Assembly (NCBI GenBank): GCA_027062145.1
Contig: JAMOTX010000067.1
Coordinates: 1-5,801, forward strand
Reading direction: 5' to 3'
Length of the DNA stretch: 5,801 nucleotides
Source: Candidatus Altimarinota bacterium
GTDB taxonomy: Bacteria > Patescibacteriota > Gracilibacteria > BD1-5 > UBA6164
Part shown: piece after piece, positions 1 to 5,801 of the stretch
Position numbering within the stretch: the stretch's first letter is position 1
Layout of the letters: every line of letters begins with the position of its first letter
The notes under the pieces: model-generated
What the model saw: only the letters and a program-made list of their open reading frames with translations
Told to the model about the DNA's origin: nothing
Database searches by the model: none
Position numbers and translations under genes: made by a program

Positions 1-2339
1 CACATAAACTAAGAAATGTTTATAAAAAATCAAATAAAAGGGCTAAACTGATAAAATCTAGTATAAAACCATTTAAAAAAATACTTCTTACAGCTACTCC
101 TTTACAAAATTCATTATTAGAACTTTATTGATTAGTTTCTTTTATAGATGAACATATTTTTGGTGATATAAATAGTTTTAAGAGACAATTTATTCATGCA
201 TCAGATGTAGAATTGAAAGAATTAAAGCAGAGAATGAAAAAAATATTACATAGAACTTTAAGAAAACATGTATTAGAATATATTAAATATACAAATAGAA
301 TACCTATTACTCAAGAATTTACCCCGTCTGACAAAGAACAAGAATTGTATACAAAGTTAAGTGAATTTTTACAAAGAGAAAATTTAAAAAGTATAAATAA
401 TTCTCATAAGCATTTGATTATTTTAGTTTTAAGAAAATTACTAGCATCTTCTACAAAAGCCATTTCACAAACTCTTGATAATATGATTACAAGACTAGAA
501 TCGCAAAATAGTTTTTTTAAAATTTTTGATGATGAAGATTTAATTGAAGAAATTTGAGAAGATTTAGAAGAAATTGGTGAAGAAATAGATAAATCTAATA
601 TAGAACAGGACTTAAAGGAAATAAAAAAAGAATTAGAAGAATTAAAATATTTTTCATCACTCGCAAAAGAAATTAAAATAGATGAAAAGACAAAAGCATT
701 AAAAACGGTTTTAAAAACTGCATTTAAAAAATTAGAAGAACTTTGAGCTAACAAAAAATGAATAATTTTTACTGAATCTAGAAAAACACAAGATTATTTA
801 AAAAAATATTTAGAAGAAGAATTGTGATTAAAAGTTGTTTTATTTAATGGAACAAATAATTCACTTGAATCGAGACAAATTTATAAAGAATGGTTAAAAA
901 ATTATGAGTGAACTTCAAAAATAACTTGAAGTAAAACATCTGATATGAGAGCTGCATTAGTAGAATATTTTGAAAAAAAAGCTGATATTATGATAGCTAC
1001 TGAATCTGCTAGTGAATGAGTTAATTTACAATTTTGTAGTTTATTGATAAATTATGATTTACCTTGGAATCCTCAAAGAATAGAACAAAGAATTTGAAGG
1101 GTTCATAGATATTGACAAAAATTTGATGTTTTGATTGTAAATTTTCTTAATACTAGAAATCAAGCAGACATAAGAGTTTTTGAATTATTAAATCAAAAGT
1201 TTAAGTTGTTTAATGGTGTTTTTTGAGCTAGTGATGAAATATTGTGAACTATAGATGGTTGAGATTTTGAAAAAAGAATTCTTGAAATTTATCAAAAATG
1301 TAGAACAGATGAAGAAATAAATAAAGAATTTGACTTACTACAACAAGAAATGGAGGAAAAAATTAAAGAAAACATGAATAAAGCAAAAGAGAAAATTTTT
1401 AAAGAATTTGATGAGCAAGTTATTTTAAGACTAAAAAATATAAAAAAAGAATGAGAGTTAAAATTAGATAAGTATAAAAGGTGTTTTTGGAATTTAACTA
1501 AAATTGAATTAAAAAATAAAGCTATCTTTGATGAACAAAAATTAGAATTTAAACTAATAGATATAGATGATAATAAAATACAAAAGTGAATTTATACTTT
1601 TGATAAAAATGCTATAGATAGAGCTTTGTTTTATAGGACAAACTCACCCTTATGAGAAAAACTTATAAATCAGGCTAAAAATAGGCAATTATCAATAAAG
1701 GAAATTATATTTGATACTAGTAAATCAAAAATCAAATATTCAGCAGTTGAGAATTTAAAATGAAAAAGTGGATATGTAAGATTGGATAAATTTACTATAA
1801 ATACCTTTGATAAAGAAGAATATCTTATTTTTACTTGAATTGATGATGATTGAAATAAAATAGAACAAGAAATTTTTGAAAAAATGTTTTTAATTCCTTG
1901 AACAGAACAAGAAATAATTTTTACAGAAGAAATAAAACAAAAATTAGAGAAACTAAAAGAACAAAATATAAAACATTTTCAAGAAACTTCTACGAAAAAC
2001 AATTATGATTATTTTCAACAAGAAATAGAAAAGCTTGAAGCTTGGGAATCTGATATGAAGTTTAATTTAAAACAAGAATTAGAAGAGTTAAAACAACAAT
2101 ACAATGAAAAGAAAAAGGAAGCTATGATGATTTGAGTAAAAGATATACAAAAAAAATTAGATTTAGAAAAAGAAGCTATGAAGCTTAATAAAAAATATAA
2201 TGAAAAGCAAAAAGCATACTGGGATGAAATAGATAAAATAGAAAAAGAAAAATGGAGATTAATTGAAGATTTACAACAAAAAATGAATGCTGGAAGTGAA
2301 GAAGAAAATTTGTTTATTGTAAGATGGAAAGTAATTTAG
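1..2339 (+). CDS. SNF2-family DEAD/DEAH helicase (translocase), 5' truncated by window
   Basis: ATP-dependent superfamily 2 translocase, SNF2-like, probably the motor of a restriction or anti-phage system. Read with TGA = Gly, the frame beginning at base 3 is open for 778 residues to TAG 2337-2339; bases 1-2 fit the end of an Ala codon, so the window opens between A and H of the DEAH box (HKLRN follows). Counting from that His: motif III TATP at 30-33, followed by PLQNSLLELYGL, typical of SNF2 proteins; motif IV region GIIFTES near 253; motif V ATESASEGVNLQF at 332-344; motif VI QRIGRVHRYGQ at 362-372 with arginine fingers R366 and R369. An acidic helical insert lies near 175-235 between the two RecA lobes, and a charged coiled coil near 635-765 forms the C-terminus. 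About 20 glycines, including two in motif VI, are TGA. The N-terminal lobe with Walker A is outside the window. No nuclease motif is visible in the part present. Family is secure; the biological role is inferred from the methyltransferase downstream. Confidence 0.93.
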
Positions 2340-2356
2340 TTTGTTTAAAAATGTAA

Positions 2357-2845
2357 ATGATAGAAAAACTACAATGATTTTTATCAAAATATAAGGATTT
2401 GGAAAATATTGATAAATTTTGTAAATGGTTTTATAAAAAGTTAGTTCTAAATTATTTTAGAAAATGACCAAAGTATATAAAAGAAAGACAAATATGGTTA
2501 TGTTATCTTGGGAAAAATATAGATGGAGAACAAGATTGAGATTTAGAAACTTTTATAAGACCAGTATTGGTTATTAAATCATGGGGAACTAGTATCAATC
2601 ATATTACAGCTATACCACTTACAACTAAAGAAAAACCAGATAAATTTTCTTTTAAATTAGAAAGGAAAAAATATTCTTTTCTAGATTATGATTCTTATCT
2701 TATGTTAGATAAAATTAAAACTATTTCTAGAAAAAGATTTGTAGCTTACAAACCTATTTGATATATATCAGAAGATGATTTTAATACCATAAAAGAAAAA
2801 CTAAAAAATCTTTATCTTGATAAAAAAAAGTCCTACATAATGTAG
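2357..2845 (+). CDS. PemK/MazF-family toxin-like protein
   Basis: Probable PemK/MazF-fold protein; the family are mostly sequence-specific mRNA endoribonucleases. It is 162 aa when four TGA codons are read as Gly. The PemK-like core runs from about residue 42 to 152: ERQIWLCYLG at the first strand, a conserved acidic GEQDGD loop, then IRPVLVIKSWG (R68-P69), the AIPLTT strand (T89-T90), a DKIKTISRKRF stretch and a C-terminal helix. In MazF proteins the Arg of the RPVLV strand and the Thr of the PLT strand are active-site positions, so the fold looks intact. The first 40 or so residues are an extra helical, lysine-rich extension longer than classical MazF (about 110 aa). The start is the ATG at 2357; the ATG six bases earlier is followed at once by TAA. 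No Shine-Dalgarno sequence is seen. The gene lies 17 nt after the helicase stop, suggesting cotranscription. No antitoxin gene is adjacent. The last five codons and the stop overlap a terminator hairpin that works on the other strand. Confidence 0.82.
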
Positions 2846-2849
2846 GACT
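2822..2849 (-). terminator. intrinsic terminator for the - strand RNA
   Basis: A perfect 9-bp stem AGTCCTACA / TGTAGGACT with a 3-nt loop (2829-2849) is followed on the - strand by eight consecutive T (2829-2822), the canonical rho-independent layout. On the + strand the stem is followed by AAGCCCGAAGG with no T run, so it would be weak for the helicase-toxin transcript. The stem lies over the last codons and stop of the toxin gene. Confidence 0.75.
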
Positions 2850-2898
2850 AAGCCCGAAGGCACATCTAATTATAAACAGAGCCATATGACTCATCACC
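2822..2898 (-). ncRNA. candidate small RNA, about 77 nt, antisense to the 3' end of the toxin gene
   Basis: The gap after the toxin gene looks like a compact RNA gene on the - strand. In 5' to 3' order on that strand: promoter-like boxes, a hairpin GAGTC-ATAT-GGCTC (2892-2879), a linker, a small hairpin GCC-TTCG-GGC (2861-2852) with the stable UUCG loop, and a 9-bp terminator stem (2849-2829) followed by eight T. These bases are also more GC-rich than the flanks. I do not recognise a known RNA family. It converges on the toxin gene and shares about 24 bases with its 3' end, so it could be an antisense regulator of the toxin message, an independent sRNA, or a widespread intergenic element. The 5' end is estimated from the promoter boxes only. 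Confidence 0.5.
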
Positions 2899-2959
2899 TC
2901 TTATAGTATATAAAAAAGTTAAAAAATCAAATAATTTTTAAATAATTAATAAATATATT
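2846..2959. other. intergenic gap between toxin and methyltransferase genes
   Basis: This 114-bp gap is the longest non-coding stretch in the window. Its left half holds the body of the candidate - strand RNA. Its right half (2911-2959) is almost pure A/T and must carry the methyltransferase start region; TATAGT (2902-2907) or TATAAA (2909-2914) on the + strand could be a -10 box, but no convincing -35 or Shine-Dalgarno sequence precedes ATG 2960. The gap and its - strand terminator suggest the methyltransferase may be transcribed separately from helicase and toxin. Confidence 0.5.
2903..2930 (-). promoter_or_regulatory. possible sigma-70-like promoter for the - strand RNA
   Basis: On the - strand, TTGATT (2930-2925) resembles a -35 box. 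Overlapping -10 candidates follow: TATACT at 2910-2905 (spacer 14, short) and TACTAT at 2908-2903 (spacer 16). Such boxes are easily found by chance in DNA this AT-rich; the main support is their position just upstream of a structured, terminator-ended segment. Confidence 0.3.
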
Positions 2960-5635
2960 ATGGAAAATATTAAAAAACTATTCATTGAAGATATAGAAAA
3001 TATGTTTGCTTTTAATCTTACAAATTCTGAAAAAGCAGTAGAATTTGATTTTGGACAATATAAGTTACACAGACTTTATAAACCACTTATAAATCTTTAT
3101 ATAAAAGAATTTTTTGAAAATTTAGAAAACAATATAGAAGATGAAAAAGATAGAGAGAAGATTTTAAATATATTTATAGATTTTTTTTCATTATACTATA
3201 ATAACTGAGATTTTGGTTATTTTAAAAGTAAATTTAACAATTATCAATATAGAGTTCCTTATTCAGGAAAAGATACAGAGTTTTTTTGGGCTACAAAAGA
3301 TTGTTATTATGTAAAAACTTCTGATGTGGTGAATGAAATGCAACTTGATAGTATGTTTGACAATGAAAAGTTGAAATTAAAATTTTCAAAAAAAGTTAAA
3401 GCAAGTTGAGAAAAACAAGATAAGTATGATTTTTCTGTTGAAGTAAAAGAATTATTTGATGAAGAATGAGAAAAATTATGATATGAAATTATTTTTTATA
3501 ATTGGGAAGAAAGTAAATGAAATCAAGCTTCTAAGAAAAAACAAATAAAAGAAGTTCTAAAAGAATATAATATAGATTATGAAAATAATCTTTGATTAAA
3601 AAAAGCTATTGATGAATTTTTAAAAAAGTGGTGAAGAGATTATTTTATTCATAAAAGACTAAAAAACTTTTTACTAGAAGAATTGGAATGGTATTTTTTT
3701 CAAGTTCTAAAAAATGATACTGAAAATAAAGTTAAAATCTTAGAATTACAAAATAAAATTAAATTACTTAAAGAAAAATATCAGGATGATAAGGATTATT
3801 TAAGTTTTCAAATATGAAAATTATTAAAAGAATTTGTAAAAGAAACAGAAGATAGAAGTTTAAATGTTTATGAAACTGCCTATATTTGGATAGTAAATTT
3901 TATAAATATTTTATCTGATTTAGAAGAATTGAAAAAAACTTTATGGTTAAAGCCTAGAAAAATCAAAAAACAGGAATATGTAATTACACTTTGAAAACTT
4001 TCTGAATATATAAAAAACTTTACTAATGAATATTTTGAAAATATAGATACAGAACAATTTCATAAAGATATTTTTGAAGAAATACTTAGAAATGAAAAGC
4101 AAAAACAAGAATGGATAGAATTAGGAATGATAGATGAAAAAGTGGAAAATATTTTTAATATGCTTGGAGAAATAGAAGATAAATACAAAAATTTACCAAT
4201 TGATACAAAATTTTTCGAAAAAGATAGTAAACTTTATGAATTTTTAAATAAATTATGAGATAGTAAATTGTATGAAGAAGATTGTAAACTTGATGGTTTA
4301 CTTATAAAAAGTGAAAATTTTCAAGCTTTGAATACATTATGAAAAGATTATGCTTGAACTATAAAGACTATTTATATAGACCCACCATATAATACTTGAA
4401 ATGATGATTTTGTATATAAAGACAATTATAATCATAGTAGCTGGTTATCTATGATGGAAAATAGATTGCGATTAGCTAGAAATTTAATCAATAATAAGTG
4501 AGTTATTTGAAGTTTTGTTTGAGTTAAAGAACAAGATAACTTAAAAAAGTTATTTAAAAATATTTTTCCAGAATATGAAATAAATGATGTTATATGGCAA
4601 AAGACATTAGAATGAGCAGAATGAAAAATGAAATGAAATTACTGATTTAGAAATGACCACGATTATTTTTTCTTTCTAAATAATAAAATCTATTTAAAAA
4701 AATTTTATAAATCAGTTTCTACAAGAAAATGAAAACCTGCTAATCCTGATAAAGACAAAAGATGATTATGGTATAGCTGAAGAACAAAAGTTAATAATTA
4801 TGAAGACAATTCAGAATATAGTTTTATAGTTTATGTATTAAAACCAGAAATAAATAAAATAGTAGATGAAAGCTATAAAAATAAAATATTAATACATAAT
4901 TTTTCAGAAATAAATTATCCAGTTTATGTTTCTAAACAAGATGACATAATTTTTGAAGAAAAATATAGCAATTTTATTATAAGAAAACATAAAAATAAAT
5001 TTGAATTTACAATAGATGAATTTATTTCCTTATATAAGGATTGAAGATTTTATTTCTGAAAAAAAGGAGATGCTTGATTTACTGCACCGAAAATATTTGT
5101 ACATGAAAATGTAGAATATAAGGTTTGAGATGTAATAGATATTGTATCACAATCAGAAGCTTATGATGAGATAGATAAATTAGATTTCTGATTATCAAAA
5201 GATGAAATTAAAAAAAGAACACCTAAACCAGAAAAATTAATATATTTTCTATTATATATACTACCTTTATCAGATAATCTAGTTATTGATTTTTTCAATT
5301 GAACTTGAACTACTATTAGTGTTTCTCAAAAAATGTGAATTAAATGGATTTGAGTAGAATTATTTGATGATAACTTTAATTTAACAGTAAAAAGACTTAA
5401 AAAAGTTTTATTTTGAGAACAATGATGAATATCAAAAGAAGTAAATTGGAAATGATGATGATTTTTCAAATATTTATACTTAGAACAATATGATGATTGG
5501 TTTGATGAAAATGGTTATTTATCAAGATTAGAAGATAATATTAAAAAACTAGAAAATATGGATATTGAACAAAATAGTATAAATGATTTGCTTGTTGTTT
5601 TAGAAGATGTGAAAACTAAGGTGATTGGAGAGTAG
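2960..5635 (+). CDS. type III Mod-like adenine-N6 DNA methyltransferase with long N-terminal extension
   Basis: S-adenosylmethionine-dependent site-specific DNA methyltransferase, N6-adenine type, 891 aa with more than 30 TGA codons read as Gly. Motif order is catalytic motif IV before SAM-binding motif I, the beta class of type III Mod subunits. Motifs seen: DGLLIKSEN at 445-453, a typical lead-in; catalytic DPPYNTG at 474-480; motif X TPKPEKLI at 754-761; motif I DFFNGTGTT at 777-785; WIGVE at 796-800 with acidic E800. Residues about 540-750 would hold the target recognition region. The first 440 or so residues are an extension not found in compact Mod proteins. It contains a SGKDTEFFWATKDCYYVKT segment (about 102-120), which resembles the N-terminal part of large methyltransferases as I remember them, and a coiled coil near 252-297. 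The glycine of motif IV and both glycines of motif I are TGA. ATG 2960 is the first start in frame after the gap; the stop is TAG. Activity and family are secure; the recognition sequence cannot be told. Confidence 0.93.
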
Positions 5636-5660
5636 TGTTTTAGATGGTAATAAATGAAAA

Positions 5661-5801
5661 ATGTGAAAAAATCAACACGTAGTTCCTAATAACTGAAAAT
5701 GGTGAGTAAAATGAGAGGGTAATAAAAAATTTACAAAAGTTTTTGATACACAAAAAGAAGCAATAAATTATTGAAGAAATATTGCTAAAAATCAAAAAAG
5801 T
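5661..5801 (+). CDS. DUF2188 domain protein, 3' truncated by window
   Basis: Start of a small protein of unknown function; 47 residues are present and the frame runs off the window. Read with TGA = Gly it gives MGKNQHVVPNNGKWGVKGEG, then a FDTQKEAINYGRNIAKNQKS stretch. This is the recognisable DUF2188 pattern: QHVVP, a W-V-G-EGN block, then DTQ.EAI and A..Q. Full-length members are about 70 aa, so roughly 20-25 residues are missing. Five of its six glycines are TGA, including codon 2. The ATG at 5661 is preferred because it places the protein start just before the conserved KNQHVVP. It begins 25 nt after the methyltransferase stop with no clear ribosome binding site, and may be cotranscribed with it. 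The biochemical role of the family is unknown; its link with the methyltransferase is by position only. Confidence 0.82.

Noticed and set aside
404..754. 116-codon open frame on the - strand
   Set aside because: It lies opposite the helicase coding sequence, has a Ser/Phe-rich composition typical of a reversed AT-rich acidic-lysine helix, and no recognisable domain.
2781..2894. 37-codon - strand ORF starting MSHMALF with a GAGGTG just before it
   Set aside because: It runs through the terminator hairpin and T8 tract into the antisense of the toxin, and the purine-rich motif is too close to the ATG for a normal ribosome binding site. The hairpins fit an RNA better.
2852..2898. Hammerhead ribozyme, suggested by the TGATGAG on the - strand
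   Set aside because: The preceding base is G rather than the conserved C, and the required GAAA segment after the stem is absent.
1..5635. Decay into pseudogenes with many in-frame TGA stops
   Set aside because: The interruptions are only TGA, never TAA or TAG. They fall on conserved glycines, and the frames stay open for 778, 162 and 891 residues, which fits code 25 and not gene decay.
5644..5682. Alternative starts at ATG 5644 and ATG 5654 for the last gene
   Set aside because: Both are in other frames and end within about 15 codons (TAG 5680-5682; TAA in the other frame). Only the frame of ATG 5661 gives the DUF2188 pattern.
1..5801. Mycoplasma-type code with TGA = Trp
   Set aside because: TGA falls on glycine positions of invariant motifs (DPPYNTG, QRIGRVHRYGQ, SEGVN), while Trp is written TGG.
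1..5801. CRISPR array, tRNA, rRNA, insertion sequence or attachment site
   Set aside because: No regularly spaced direct repeats, cloverleaf, transposase or flanking inverted repeats were seen on reading both strands.

Overview
The window comes from a bacterium that reads UGA as glycine (translation table 25). That points to the Candidate Phyla Radiation lineages Gracilibacteria (BD1-5) or Absconditabacteria (SR1). The DNA is very AT-rich. Under the standard code it falls into short ORF pieces, but with TGA = Gly the + strand resolves into four ordered genes covering nearly all of it. The glycine reading is fixed by invariant motif positions: DPPYNTG and the motif I glycines of the methyltransferase, and SEGVN and QRIGRVHRYGQ of the helicase. 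Tryptophan is written TGG throughout, which argues against the Mycoplasma-type code.

Layout: (1) bases 1-2339 hold the C-terminal 778 or so residues of a SNF2-type superfamily 2 helicase/translocase, cut by the window edge inside its DEAH box. (2) Bases 2357-2845 hold a PemK/MazF-family toxin-like protein, 17 nt downstream of the helicase. (3) Bases 2846-2959 are a non-coding gap. With the 3' end of the toxin gene, this gap carries what looks like a small RNA gene on the - strand: promoter-like boxes, two hairpins, then a 9-bp terminator stem with eight T. (4) Bases 2960-5635 hold a large (891 aa) beta-class adenine-N6 DNA methyltransferase of the type III Mod kind, with a long N-terminal extension. 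(5) From 5661 to the window end runs the start of a small DUF2188 protein.

The helicase plus methyltransferase pair looks like a restriction-modification or related anti-phage system. The methyltransferase would mark self DNA, and the SNF2 translocase would act on unmarked DNA, possibly with a nuclease lying outside the window. The toxin-like gene between them has no visible antitoxin gene beside it, and the candidate - strand RNA overlaps its 3' end. A shared defence role for the toxin and the RNA is inference; the gene identities of helicase, toxin fold, methyltransferase and DUF2188 rest on recognisable motifs.
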